Below are positions 6,540 to 14,645 of a stretch of 37,489 nucleotides of DNA, piece after piece. Each line of letters opens with the position of its first letter. Position 1 is the first letter of the stretch. A program made the position numbers and the translations under genes. The stretch is taken from positions 1 through 37,489 of the IMG/VR virus record IMGVR_UViG_3300027607_000009; one strand, 5' to 3'. Source of the DNA: a virus. Below the pieces are notes generated by a model, which worked only from the letters and a program-made list of their open reading frames with translations, was not told the DNA's origin and did not search any database.

Positions 6540-7036
6540 GCGTGCGTGGTCGAATTAAGCGCGCCGTGCGCGAGGCCATTGCTGCCAGCGGTGGAATCGA
6601 TGGTGCTGCGCGCACTGTCGACAAACAACGCAGTTGGGTTGGCGATTGGAACAATCGCAACAATGCAGCCACACCGAACCAGATCGATGCGCACACTCTC
6701 GATGAGGTGGCGCTGGTCGAAACCGGTCGCGCTCCAATCCTTGAGGCTCGCGCAGCTGAGTTGGGCTATTGCGCAATCCGCCTGCCCGAGTGCGAGGCTG
6801 GAGCAAGCCTGATCGCTTTGGAGCTGGGCAAATGCGCCAGTGAGTTCGGCGATGTCGCTCGCGAAGCGACAGCGGCTTTGGAGGATGACGGCAAGGTCTC
6901 TCCCAAAGAAGAGCAGCGCATCGTTCTGGAAATCGACGAAGCGGTGCAGCGGCTGCAAAGCCTGCGCGCGCTGGTCATCAACAGCAATCAATCTGGCCCT
7001 GTGTCGCTCAGCGACAAAGCGAAGGCGCAGGGGTGA
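6536..7036 (+). CDS. CII-like phage regulatory protein
   Basis: A 166-aa protein whose ATG lies in an ATGA overlap with the previous gene. The N-terminus (VREAIAASGGIDGAARTVDK, then SWVGDWNNRN) and the following TPNQIDAHTLDEVALVETGRAP match the layout of the phage regulatory CII / Cox-type family (PF06892, by memory). In that family an HTH is followed by 'P..I....L..L....G.PI...LA...G'. The C-terminal half is helical (GDVAREATAALEDDGKVSPK). It is expected to be a DNA-binding regulator of the lysis/lysogeny choice. A search against PF06892 would settle the family. Confidence 0.75.
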   Translation: MSVRGRIKRAVREAIAASGGIDGAARTVDKQRSWVGDWNNRNNAATPNQIDAHTLDEVALVETGRAPILEARAAELGYCAIRLPECEAGASLIALELGKCASEFGDVAREATAALEDDGKVSPKEEQRIVLEIDEAVQRLQSLRALVINSNQSGPVSLSDKAKAQG

Positions 7037-7626
7037 TGGCGGTGGGGGTCGCCGCACGCGATACGTTTGTTCTCAACCTGGCCTCGGTTGCGCCGTTGCG
7101 CGAGCTGGAGGACTGGTTTGCCAATGCTGCACCGGGTGAAAGCGCGCAATATGCCAGCGGCATCGACCTGCCCCGCAATGAAGAAAGTGTGCGCTGGGCC
7201 AACCGGATGCAATCGCGTGGATTGGCCAAACTGAGTTCGAAACCAGAGCGTCACTCAAAAGAGCGCTGGTGCTGGATCATCACCAAAGCCCCGCTTGAAG
7301 ACGCGCTGCCCAAGCAAGAGGCGGACACCGCACAGCGGGTCAATCCCACACGGTCGCAATGCGAACAATTGCTGACTCATTTGCGGACCTGCGCCGACAT
7401 TGGTCAAGAATGCCCGAGTTATCGTGCAATGGCGTCGCATCTGGACCTGCCGGAGAATGCGCGTGGTCGCGAGCGAGCGCGGTACTTGGTCCAGCGCCTC
7501 GAAGCAGATGGCGCGATCAAGGTAACTGCAGGATCATCCAAGCGCAGCCTTGTGGTGATGATCTGCGCGCCCGGTGTGGCGCAGGGCCAGTCAACCAAAT
7601 CATCGATATCGGAGGGTTGTGCATGA
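7036..7626 (+). CDS. Hypothetical protein with winged-helix-like C-terminus
   Basis: A 196-aa protein; ATG 7036 forms a TGATG overlap, and GTG 7033 is an alternative. The C-terminal part reads ECPSYRAMASHLDLPENARG, then ARYLVQRLEADGAIKVTAGS, ending in a beta-like SLVVMI. This is the pattern of a winged helix with a 'P....M....L......V...L..L...G.I' recognition unit, as in LexA-type N-termini and many phage replication accessory proteins. It lies between the CII-like gene and the sliding clamp, so a replication or regulatory role is plausible. The N-terminal half is unrecognised. Confidence 0.65.
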   Translation: MAVGVAARDTFVLNLASVAPLRELEDWFANAAPGESAQYASGIDLPRNEESVRWANRMQSRGLAKLSSKPERHSKERWCWIITKAPLEDALPKQEADTAQRVNPTRSQCEQLLTHLRTCADIGQECPSYRAMASHLDLPENARGRERARYLVQRLEADGAIKVTAGSSKRSLVVMICAPGVAQGQSTKSSISEGCA

Positions 7627-8771
7627 AATCGGGATTTTGCCCCGCAAGCGAACTGGCGAAAGCACTCAAGATCGCGGCCCAGGTCGTCGAGCGGCGCGAC
7701 ACGCTGCCAATCCTCAAGCATGTACTGATCGACGCTCGCGATGGCGAGTTCACGATCACCGCAGGTGATGACGGCGTCCAGTTCACGCAGCGGCTTGATG
7801 CAGAGATCGCAGAGCCGTTCACCTGCACTGCGCCGGCAGAGAAGCTCAGCCAAATCGCATCGGCAGTACCACAAGACAAGGCGATCACACTCAAGCTGCG
7901 CGAGAATGCGCGCCTTGGGGTCAGTGCGGGTCGAGGTCATTGGCAATTGCCGTGCCTAAAGCCTGATGATTTTCCTTTGATGCCGCCACCGGAAACGGGA
8001 TTTTCGGTCCGCGTGATGGCGCAAGCTTGGGCGGAATTGATCGAGCGGGTTCGGGGCTTTGCCGGCGAAGTTCCTGGCAAGACGCATTTCAGCGGCCCCT
8101 TGTGGCATGTGCGCGATGGGATCGCGAGCTTGGCTGCGACGCAGGGACATTGCCTGGTCAGCGCCCCTTATCGTGATCTTGCGTGGCCAGAAGACGCGCC
8201 TGAAATTGCGATTGGGCCAAAGGCGCTGCGCGTCATGGCCAGCATGGGCGCACAGGCCAGCGCGGATGAAGAGGCAAAATTCGCGTGGTCCGAGAGCTTG
8301 ACCCACTACCAGCAAGGTGGTGCTGAGCTGATCGGCAAAACTTTGGTCGGCACATGGCCCGACTATTCCAAATTTCTCCCCCAGGACGTTGCAAGCCCGC
8401 TGCGATTTGATCCTGCACACCTCTTGGCTGCGATCAAGCGGGTGCAGATCATTGCTCCAAGCAAGGATCCGGCGCTTGAGCTGACCCCAACAGACGGAAA
8501 ACTGGTCATTGCCACCTTTGCCAAAGACGGCGCGAGCGAAGCCAATGAGGCGGTCAGTGCTGAATGCAGCAAGACATTCCCGACCGCGATCAACCCCAAT
8601 TACCTGACCCAGATGATGGCTGCCATCGGTGGCGACACGATCGAGGTGCATCAGTCGGGACCGAATGAGAACGCGCTGTTTAGGCGCGTCCCAAGCGACG
8701 GTGCGGTGGGGATGATCCAACCGCTCAAGACGCTGGTTAAACCTGAAGCTGAAACGGAGGAGGCTCAATGA
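7623..8771 (+). CDS. dnaN: DnaN-type DNA polymerase III beta subunit (sliding clamp)
   Basis: A 382-aa protein with the family's hallmark start: helix ASELAKALKIAAQVVERRDT followed by LPILKHVLIDARDG, then ITAGDDGVQFTQR. A late KLVIATFAKDG-like strand and a C-terminal segment (FPTAINPNYLTQMMAAIGGD, 'F.iNp.YL...l..i') are also typical. Bacterial clamps are about 370 aa, so the length fits. The ring would tether the replicative polymerase to DNA. ATG 7623 overlaps the previous stop as ATGA; longer in-frame upstream sequence does not look clamp-like. No polymerase gene is seen in the window, so this clamp probably works with, or competes for, the host polymerase III. Confidence 0.88.
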   Translation: MKSGFCPASELAKALKIAAQVVERRDTLPILKHVLIDARDGEFTITAGDDGVQFTQRLDAEIAEPFTCTAPAEKLSQIASAVPQDKAITLKLRENARLGVSAGRGHWQLPCLKPDDFPLMPPPETGFSVRVMAQAWAELIERVRGFAGEVPGKTHFSGPLWHVRDGIASLAATQGHCLVSAPYRDLAWPEDAPEIAIGPKALRVMASMGAQASADEEAKFAWSESLTHYQQGGAELIGKTLVGTWPDYSKFLPQDVASPLRFDPAHLLAAIKRVQIIAPSKDPALELTPTDGKLVIATFAKDGASEANEAVSAECSKTFPTAINPNYLTQMMAAIGGDTIEVHQSGPNENALFRRVPSDGAVGMIQPLKTLVKPEAETEEAQ

Positions 8772-9088
8772 GGCAGCACATCTTTGATGAGCAGTTTGAT
8801 GAACTGGCGAAGGCGGTGTTTGCCGACGATCTCGCTCAGGCAAAAACGGTCCTGGTGCAAATGCGCCAAATTGCTGACCCAGATCTATTTGATCGTATTG
8901 TCAGGACTGAGCGTGCGGCTGTTCCGCAGCCGAGCGAACTCACAAATCCACTGGCAAAGAGCGAGCTATTTCCGGCGCACGGCCATGCACCAGGCTCGAC
9001 GATCAGCATGCCTAAGCTGGCGAAGAAGCCGGCCAAACCCAAACGCCGCAAGACCAAGGTGCGTCGCAAGCGGAAAGTGGCGGCGTGA
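8768..9088 (+). CDS. Hypothetical protein with basic C-terminal tail (106 aa)
   Basis: ATG 8768 overlaps the clamp stop (ATGA) and the product ends in a GTGA overlap with the next gene. The N-terminal ~45 residues are helical and acidic (DEQFDELAKAVFADDLAQAK). The last ~25 residues are almost all Lys, Arg, Pro and Ala (KPKRRKTKVRRKRKVAA), a nucleic-acid-binding type of tail. No domain is recognised. Lying between clamp and initiator-like genes, it may assist replication, but this is inferred from position. Confidence 0.7.
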   Translation: MRQHIFDEQFDELAKAVFADDLAQAKTVLVQMRQIADPDLFDRIVRTERAAVPQPSELTNPLAKSELFPAHGHAPGSTISMPKLAKKPAKPKRRKTKVRRKRKVAA

Positions 9089-9897
9089 GCAGACCTCACC
9101 GAATCGAATGGACGCATGCGATGATTGATCGGCTCAAGCGCATGTATGCCGACGGGTACAACATGACGCTGATCGGCCAGTCACTCGGGCTTAGCCGGCA
9201 GGTCGTCGGCCGAAAGTTGTGTGACTTGGGACTCAAACGCCCACGCCTGACCAAGCCTCAACTGTCGCGGACCGATGCACCAACTGTGTCACGAGATCGG
9301 GTGCCAGGCGCGGCAACGATCGAATTGCCACGCTCCAAGCGACTCACATCGACCACTGATCTAGTGGCGCACGCCTGCCAACTCGCGCATCTAAGTCATG
9401 CCCAGATGCGCGATGTGACCAAGACGCGATATGCTCGCGTCCGCTGGGCTGTTATTGCTTGCGCGAAATCGCAATGGCCGACTTTCAAATACGGTCAGCT
9501 GGGCAGGCTGGTTGGCATGGCCGACCACACATCGGTCATCTATGCGCTGCGCCAGGCTGAAAAGCTGCTTGTTATTGATCCAGAGTTTCGCGCGTTCTGC
9601 GAGCGATTGCTGGGTGACGATGCGCCTGTGGCGTTGGCGTGGATTGACCGACCACCACGCAGCGAACCTGCATGTGCGCGGCTGCTTGAAGGCATTCCCG
9701 AAGAAGGTGTTGGCCCAATCATTCATCCGACAAAGGAGCCGGGCCCCAAACTGTCACCGCAGGAATTGTTTGAACGTCGAGAGTGCGCTGAGACCGCGCG
9801 ACAGCAGAACGAACGCAGATGGCTTGCCGCAGAGCGCGCACGCTGGGGGAGCACCCGACAGACCCGCACCGGGCCCTTATCCGGGCAGGTGGCGTGA
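9085..9897 (+). CDS. Fusion of GcrA-like HTH and DnaA domain IV (initiator-like)
   Basis: A 270-aa protein with two DNA-binding regions. Residues ~8-52 (EWTHAMIDRLKRMYADGYNM then TLIGQSLGLSRQVVGRKLCD) follow the N-terminal helix pattern of the alphaproteobacterial cell-cycle regulator GcrA. Residues ~115-163 match DnaA domain IV: VRWAVIACAKSQWP, then YGQLGRLVGMADHTSVIYAL, where DHTSV (147-151) is the box that contacts DnaA boxes. There is no AAA+ ATPase domain, so this is not a full DnaA. The C-terminal ~70 residues are charged and helical. GTG 9085 overlaps the previous stop (GTGA). Next to the clamp and upstream of the helicase-primase, it is the best candidate for marking the phage origin. 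Confidence 0.85.
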   Translation: MSRPHRIEWTHAMIDRLKRMYADGYNMTLIGQSLGLSRQVVGRKLCDLGLKRPRLTKPQLSRTDAPTVSRDRVPGAATIELPRSKRLTSTTDLVAHACQLAHLSHAQMRDVTKTRYARVRWAVIACAKSQWPTFKYGQLGRLVGMADHTSVIYALRQAEKLLVIDPEFRAFCERLLGDDAPVALAWIDRPPRSEPACARLLEGIPEEGVGPIIHPTKEPGPKLSPQELFERRECAETARQQNERRWLAAERARWGSTRQTRTGPLSGQVA

Positions 9898-11180
9898 ATG
9901 TGCTGGGTCTATGTGCCGGGGTTGGAGGTCTCGAACTTGGCCTCAAGCTCGCCGTGCCCGGAGCGCGCGGCGTCGCTTACGTGGAGAGGGAAGCCTTTGC
10001 CGCCGCGAACCTTGTTGCGCGAATGGAAAGCGGCGCGCTTCATCCGGCGCCTGTCTGGTCTGATCTTGCCACTTTCGACGCTCGACAATGGCGTGGCATC
10101 GTGGATTGCGTCACTAGCGGAGACCCGTGCCAGCCCAACAGCGTCGCCGGAAAAGGCGAAGGCGCAGACGACGAACGCTTTCTCATCGACCAGGTTGTTC
10201 GCATCGTCGAGGAGTGCCGGCCTGATCGTGTGTTCCGAGAGAACGTCACAGGGAATGCTGACGGGCAGCTCGCCGCTTTGGTCCCGGCATTGGAAGGGCT
10301 GGGCTACCGCGTTGCGGCAGGAATATTCAGCGCGGCCGAAGTGGGGGCGAGTCATCGGCGCGATCGATTGTTCATTATGGCGCTCGCCGGCGACAGCCGA
10401 GGCTGGAGTGACAGCGCACGACCTGGTCACGGCGACGGGCGAGCCGTGGACGCCGGGTCAGAGAGCATACGACCCGGACACCGGGCGAATGGCGCAGACG
10501 GGACTGACCCAACAAGCTCAGATTTGGCAGACGCCAGCGACGGACAGTTTCCGCAGCAGGGGCGGCGATCGAAAGGACGAGATGGGTCCGGACCAGCAGG
10601 CTCGGACTTGGCCGACGCCGATGGCGGGTACACCAGCGCAGAACGGCAACAGCGCGGCGGGGAATTTGGACTTCAGCCGTCAGGTGATGGCCACAGTCGA
10701 GAAATGGGCGACACCCCAGGCCCGAGATCACTTTCCGCCGCACAGTCAGGAGCGGATCACTGCGATGAAGGCCGAGGGTCATGGGATGCGCAATCTCAAC
10801 GACGAGGCAGCAGCATGGCCGACGCCGGCAGCGAGAGATCACAAGGGGGCGAACAGCGAGGATCATGTGACGACGAACGGCACGGGCCGGATGCACATGG
10901 ATCAGCTTCCGAACTTTGTGGAACACACGTTCCCTTCTTCGCCCCAGGGCCAAACGACCCCAGCTGGCAAACCATCATCGGATTTGCGCCGGAGCTTGAA
11001 CCCGCGATTTGTCGAATGGCTGATGGGCTGGCCCATCGGGTGGACCGACTTCGAGCAACAGGAAATGGGGTTGTCCCTCTGGCAGCGGCTTGGGCGTGGC
11101 ATGCTCTCGATGCTTGTCACCGAGCCTCCCTTGCAAGCGACAGGCCAGCAACACGCGCAGCCCAGCAAGGGGTTGTTTGA
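9894..11180 (+). CDS. dcm: DNA (cytosine-5) methyltransferase
   Basis: A 428-aa C5-cytosine methyltransferase starting at GTG 9894 (GTGA overlap). Motif I is LCAGVGGLELG (6-16). The catalytic motif IV is SGDPCQPNS with Cys79. Motif VI is ENV (116-118) and motif VIII is HRRDRLF. Motif X (RATGNGVVPLAAAWAW) is at the end. The ~210 residues between VIII and the C-terminus are low complexity (LADASDG, LADADGG, ADAGSE repeats), in the place of the target-recognition region. Their DNA is also open in the +1 frame (see the overlapping entry). The product probably protects phage DNA from host restriction or modifies regulatory sites; specificity cannot be read. Confidence 0.9.
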   Translation: MNVLGLCAGVGGLELGLKLAVPGARGVAYVEREAFAAANLVARMESGALHPAPVWSDLATFDARQWRGIVDCVTSGDPCQPNSVAGKGEGADDERFLIDQVVRIVEECRPDRVFRENVTGNADGQLAALVPALEGLGYRVAAGIFSAAEVGASHRRDRLFIMALAGDSRGWSDSARPGHGDGRAVDAGSESIRPGHRANGADGTDPTSSDLADASDGQFPQQGRRSKGRDGSGPAGSDLADADGGYTSAERQQRGGEFGLQPSGDGHSREMGDTPGPRSLSAAQSGADHCDEGRGSWDAQSQRRGSSMADAGSERSQGGEQRGSCDDERHGPDAHGSASELCGTHVPFFAPGPNDPSWQTIIGFAPELEPAICRMADGLAHRVDRLRATGNGVVPLAAAWAWHALDACHRASLASDRPATRAAQQGVV

Positions 11181-11187
11181 TGCCTGA
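10420..11187 (+). other. Overlapping +1 frame with methyltransferase-like C-terminal motifs
   Basis: The +1 frame relative to the methyltransferase is open from ATG 9898 to the TGA at 11185-11187. From about 10420 it stops looking like a shadow. It has repeated W-x-T-P units (IWQTPAT, TWPTPMAG, KWATPQARDH, AWPTPAARDHKG), then LNPRFVEWLMGWPIGWTDFE. As I recall, both are known from the C-terminal region of phage cytosine methyltransferases. The same DNA in frame 0 encodes the usual motif X ending, so both frames look constrained. The product could arise by +1 frameshifting, making an alternative C-terminus, or the frame could be a relic of an ancestral frame change. Confidence 0.5.
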
Positions 11188-11776
11188 TGGTGCGGCCTTT
11201 GGTGTCGATCTACGGCGTGAGATGATCGACTTCGGATTGCCTTGGCATGGTTGCCGGCGATTGATGCAGTTGGGGTTTGACGGCCGTCTGATTGCGGAAC
11301 TGGGCGCACAACTGGCAATCGGCCAGGCGCGCGTTCAGATCTCGCGGGATGGCTATCATTTTGAGCCCCACGGACCCGATGCCAGGTTGCTTTTGGCGGT
11401 CCTAGAGCGCGGTGACTTTGTCGACATCTGTGCGGTCTCGACAAGCGATGCCGATAGCTGGGCGCTACGTATCGGCCAGGGTTGGTGCCTCGGTCACGAC
11501 GATTACGACAAGGCGCTCAATACGAGCCTGCGCGAACGTCAATGCATTCTGCGTGTCTTTGGCTCCCCACTCGACTGGCTGCGCGCGGGTTGTGCAGGCA
11601 TCTGTGTGCTGGATTGGGTGGCCGCGCTGCCAGAGTTGAGGCTTTTGAGCGAGCGGGTGCAATTGAAGGTGGATGCGGGTGCCGGCGAAAGGATGCGAGC
11701 CTTGCTCGCCTATGGCGATTTGCCGCGCGTGAGCGAGGCGCCGCCGGTCAGAATTCAGGAAAGGGAGGTGGCGTGA
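11180..11776 (+). CDS. Hypothetical phage protein (198 aa)
   Basis: ATG 11180 forms a TGATG overlap with the methyltransferase stop, and the gene ends in a TGATG overlap with thyX. The sequence is mixed alpha/beta with PWHGCRRLMQLGFDGRLIAE, then ISRDGYHFEPHGPDARLLLA and FVDICAVSTSDADSWALRIG, plus a leucine-rich end. I recognise no catalytic motif with certainty. Lying between DNA modification and nucleotide metabolism genes, an early DNA-metabolism role is plausible but unassigned. Confidence 0.75.
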   Translation: MPDGAAFGVDLRREMIDFGLPWHGCRRLMQLGFDGRLIAELGAQLAIGQARVQISRDGYHFEPHGPDARLLLAVLERGDFVDICAVSTSDADSWALRIGQGWCLGHDDYDKALNTSLRERQCILRVFGSPLDWLRAGCAGICVLDWVAALPELRLLSERVQLKVDAGAGERMRALLAYGDLPRVSEAPPVRIQEREVA

Positions 11777-12450
11777 TGCAGCGGGTTGATGTGCTTGACC
11801 ATGGCTATGTGAGGCTGGTTGATTCAATGGGCGGCGACTTGAGTGTCGTGCGTGCCGCCCGTGTTTCATACGATGCGGCGTGGCGTGCAGGAGAGGACCA
11901 AGGCAGCGATCATCGCTTGATCCATTACCTCTGGTCGCACCATCACACGACGCCGTTCGAGGCGGTGACGCTGACGTTTGAAGTGCATGCGCCGATCTTC
12001 GTTTTTCGGCAATGGCATCGCCATCGGACATGGTCATTCAATGAGTTGAGCGCGCGATATCGTGAGCTGCCTGACGAGTTCTATGTGCCGGACGTTGAGA
12101 ACATTTGCGCCCAATCCATGAGCAACAAGCAGGGGCGGGGCAGCGCCCTAGGCGGCGCGCAGGCCATGCAGGTTCAAGAACAAATCCGCGATTCGAACGC
12201 CGCTGCCTTTGTCGACTATCGCGAATTGATCAGGGCGGGGGTCGCGCGCGAGCTTGCCCGCTCTGTGCTTCCCGTTGGCACCTATTCGACGATGTTCGCG
12301 ACCGTCAATCTGCTCAATCTGATGAAGTTCCTCACGCTGCGATGTGATGAGCATGCGCAGTATGAAATCCGAGTTTACGCCGATGCGCTGCGTGAGCTTG
12401 CGCGGACTGTCGCGCCGATCTGTCTTGAAGCTTGGGAGGGTGAAAAATGA
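11776..12450 (+). CDS. thyX: Flavin-dependent thymidylate synthase
   Basis: A 224-aa ThyX, which makes dTMP from dUMP with methylene-tetrahydrofolate, NADPH and FAD. The diagnostic motif RHRTWSFNELSARY (residues 82-95) matches RHR-x(7)-S. The N-terminus has VRAARVSYD and HHHTTPFEAVTLTFEV, and the end has LNLMKFLTLRCDEHAQYEIR with the conserved late 'R....AQ.EIR'. All are typical. Length is usual for the family (~220-250). AAGGGAGG precedes ATG 11776. Phages carry it to raise dTTP supply for genome replication. Confidence 0.96.
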   Translation: MQRVDVLDHGYVRLVDSMGGDLSVVRAARVSYDAAWRAGEDQGSDHRLIHYLWSHHHTTPFEAVTLTFEVHAPIFVFRQWHRHRTWSFNELSARYRELPDEFYVPDVENICAQSMSNKQGRGSALGGAQAMQVQEQIRDSNAAAFVDYRELIRAGVARELARSVLPVGTYSTMFATVNLLNLMKFLTLRCDEHAQYEIRVYADALRELARTVAPICLEAWEGEK

Positions 12451-12689
12451 ACGATCCCGTCAACTCACCCAGCCATTACAATCAGGGTGAAATTGAGTGC
12501 GTCGACGCTGTCGAGGCCGCGCTCGGACCAGAGCAATTCATTGGTTGGCTGCGCGGCAATGTGATCAAGTACCAGTGGAGGCTCGGCCATAAGGGATCGG
12601 CGGCCGAGGATGCGGCAAAAGCGCGCTGGTACTCTGATCGTTTGGTCGAAACGTGCGAAAAACTCGCAGCAGAACCGAAACCAGAATAA
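12447..12689 (+). CDS. DUF3310 family protein
   Basis: An 80-aa protein opening VNSPSHYNQGEIECVDAVEA, followed by FIGWLRGNVIKYQWRLGHKG. This is the conserved core of the DUF3310 phage family ('V..P.HY..G..E.ID.I....F..GN.IKY..R...K'), sometimes annotated as nucleotide-kinase-like. ATG 12447 overlaps the thyX stop (ATGA). Co-occurrence with thyX suggests nucleotide metabolism, but the biochemical activity of the family is not settled to my knowledge. Confidence 0.88.
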   Translation: MNDPVNSPSHYNQGEIECVDAVEAALGPEQFIGWLRGNVIKYQWRLGHKGSAAEDAAKARWYSDRLVETCEKLAAEPKPE

Positions 12690-14645
12690 GTGCCCAACCA
12701 GAACCGCCTTGCCGGCCCCGCCTCGGCGGGAAGCCATGACGCTGCGCCATCGACCGCGCAGTTGCTTGAAATCGGCGCTGCCGGCCGCATTCGTGTGGCC
12801 CCAGACCTGCCGCGTGATCTGACCTGCGCGTTCCTGTCGCTGACCGATATGGGCAATGCCGAGCGCTGGCGGGTGCGCCACGGCGACGACTTTCGTTTTT
12901 GCGACAAGATTGGCTGGTTTATGTGGGACGGCCGGCGCTGGCGTCTGCTGTCTGAAGAAAAGGACGCGCTGCCGGCCGAGGTAATGCAGAGCGTTTTCAG
13001 CACAATCCGCGCGATCGCCAATGAGGCGGCGCTGATTGCGGCGCTGGGCTGTGAAATGCCAGACCTGCCCGACGAAAAGCTCGGTTGGTTCATGGCGTGG
13101 GCGCGCGGGGAGCAGGCCGAAGGCTGGGACGCCCTGACTCGCAGCATTGCGTGGCAATATCCTGCCAATGAGGAGGGTGAGCGGCCGCCTGAATACGACC
13201 AAGCGATCGAGCGCGCCAAAGCCTTCATTGAGACCTGCGATGTGCAGGATTTCGCGATTGAGACCCAGCCCAGCAAGCGCAAATTGTGGAGCCACACGAT
13301 CAAGGCACATGGCAAGCAATCCGAGGGATCGGGCAAGCTGGCGGCGGTTGCCAAGCTGGCTCGCGCCTTTCCCGGCATTGCAGTGGAGCCCGATGCCTTC
13401 GACCAGGACCGCATGGCGATAAACGTGCTCAACGGCACGCTGAGACTGGATCGCCGAAAGGTGAAGCGATCCGCCGAGGAGGTTGCGGCCGGAAAGTCGG
13501 TTTGGAAGGTGGATGGCTGGAAGATCAGAAAGCATCCGCACAATCGCGAGGATCTAATCACCAAGCTGGCCCCGGTGAAGTTCGCGCCAAGCGCCAAAGC
13601 CCCGGTTTGGGATGAATTCATCGCCAAAATGCAGCCCGACCAGGCAATGCGGCGATTCATCCATCAATGGTTTGGCCTGTCGCTGACCGGCGACATCGGC
13701 GAGCAGAAGCTGGCGTTCTTCTATGGCTCCGGTCGCAATGGCAAAGGTACATCGGTTGAGGCCGTGGCGCATCTGGCCGGCGACTATGCCGGATCTATCC
13801 CGATCGAGAGCTTTCTCGACAGCGGGATCAAGAGGCGCGGCGATCAGGCGACGCCCGATCTCGCGCGGCTCCCCGGCGTACGCTTTTTGCGCGTTTCCGA
13901 GCCGGAGCGGAATGCAAAGCTCAATGAGGGCCTGGTGAAGATGGTAACTGGCGGTGATCCGGTGGATGCCCGCCATCTCAACAAAGGCTTCTTCACCTTC
14001 CTGCCTGATTTCAAGATGACGATATCGGGCAATCACAAGCCAGACATCAAGGACACCAGCGACGGCATCTGGCGGCGCATGCAATTGGTGCCATGGGATC
14101 AGAAGGTTCCACGAGAGGAGGTTGATCGCGATCTCCCAGCCAAGCTGCAGGCCGAGGCGAGCGGCTTGCTCAACCGGTTGCTAGAGGGGTTGTGCGATTG
14201 GCGAGAGCATGGGTTAATCGAACCCAAGCAGGTGCGCATGGCGACCGAGGCCTATCGCGACCAATCCGACGAACTGGGCAAGTTCCTGTCTGACACATGC
14301 GATGTGGGCGATGACCTACCCGACCGTCCGATGCGGGTCGGGGCCAAGGAGCTGCACGACACCTATCTGGCCTGGTGCGCTGATGCTGGTGGGGCCAGTT
14401 GGAGCACCAGGGGCTTCAAGAAGGCGATGATCGACAAGGGGTTCGAGCAGAAGGCCTCGAACGGGATGAAGTGGCTTGGTATTGCGCTGCGCGACGGCGT
14501 CGATGCCGAAACGATCCGTGATGGAGATTGGAGCTCGGCGAAGCCCGCAGGAGAGGGCGGTGCGGCCGGCGATGGCGCGAGTGCCTTTGATGATGATCGC
14601 TGGGATGGTGAGTCTGATCCATGGAGGCCAGACGATGGGGATTGA
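12690..14645 (+). CDS. Phage P4-type DNA primase / SF3 helicase
   Basis: A 651-aa protein beginning with GTG directly after the previous stop. The middle carries a D5-type N-terminal region (residues ~150-300). An SF3 helicase ATPase follows with Walker A GSGRNGKGTS (346-355), a B-type motif around FLRVSEPE (399-406) and a C motif MTISGNHKPDI with the family's sensor Asn. The next segment (DGIWRRMQLVPWD) is also typical of P4/D5 proteins. The C-terminus has a winged-helix-like SWSTRGFKKAMIDKGF and a disordered acidic tail. It is the replicative helicase, probably with primase activity. No Toprim or CHC2 zinc motif is visible in the N-terminal 150 residues, so the priming domain is uncertain. 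Confidence 0.9.
   Translation: MPNQNRLAGPASAGSHDAAPSTAQLLEIGAAGRIRVAPDLPRDLTCAFLSLTDMGNAERWRVRHGDDFRFCDKIGWFMWDGRRWRLLSEEKDALPAEVMQSVFSTIRAIANEAALIAALGCEMPDLPDEKLGWFMAWARGEQAEGWDALTRSIAWQYPANEEGERPPEYDQAIERAKAFIETCDVQDFAIETQPSKRKLWSHTIKAHGKQSEGSGKLAAVAKLARAFPGIAVEPDAFDQDRMAINVLNGTLRLDRRKVKRSAEEVAAGKSVWKVDGWKIRKHPHNREDLITKLAPVKFAPSAKAPVWDEFIAKMQPDQAMRRFIHQWFGLSLTGDIGEQKLAFFYGSGRNGKGTSVEAVAHLAGDYAGSIPIESFLDSGIKRRGDQATPDLARLPGVRFLRVSEPERNAKLNEGLVKMVTGGDPVDARHLNKGFFTFLPDFKMTISGNHKPDIKDTSDGIWRRMQLVPWDQKVPREEVDRDLPAKLQAEASGLLNRLLEGLCDWREHGLIEPKQVRMATEAYRDQSDELGKFLSDTCDVGDDLPDRPMRVGAKELHDTYLAWCADAGGASWSTRGFKKAMIDKGFEQKASNGMKWLGIALRDGVDAETIRDGDWSSAKPAGEGGAAGDGASAFDDDRWDGESDPWRPDDGD

Noticed and set aside
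7956-8843. A 295-aa minus-strand open frame opposite the sliding clamp
   Set aside because: Shadow of the clamp gene: no ribosome-binding site, no homologous motif, and high-GC DNA often leaves such frames open.
9898-10420. The 5' part of the +1 frame inside the methyltransferase as a gene
   Set aside because: Before ~10420 it shows no motif of any family and overlaps the conserved catalytic motifs, so only the later part is treated as interesting.
12465-13660. Two long minus-strand open frames (358 and 392 aa) opposite the helicase-primase gene
   Set aside because: The plus-strand frame has clear SF3 motifs; the antisense frames show arginine/serine-rich shadow composition and no recognisable domain.
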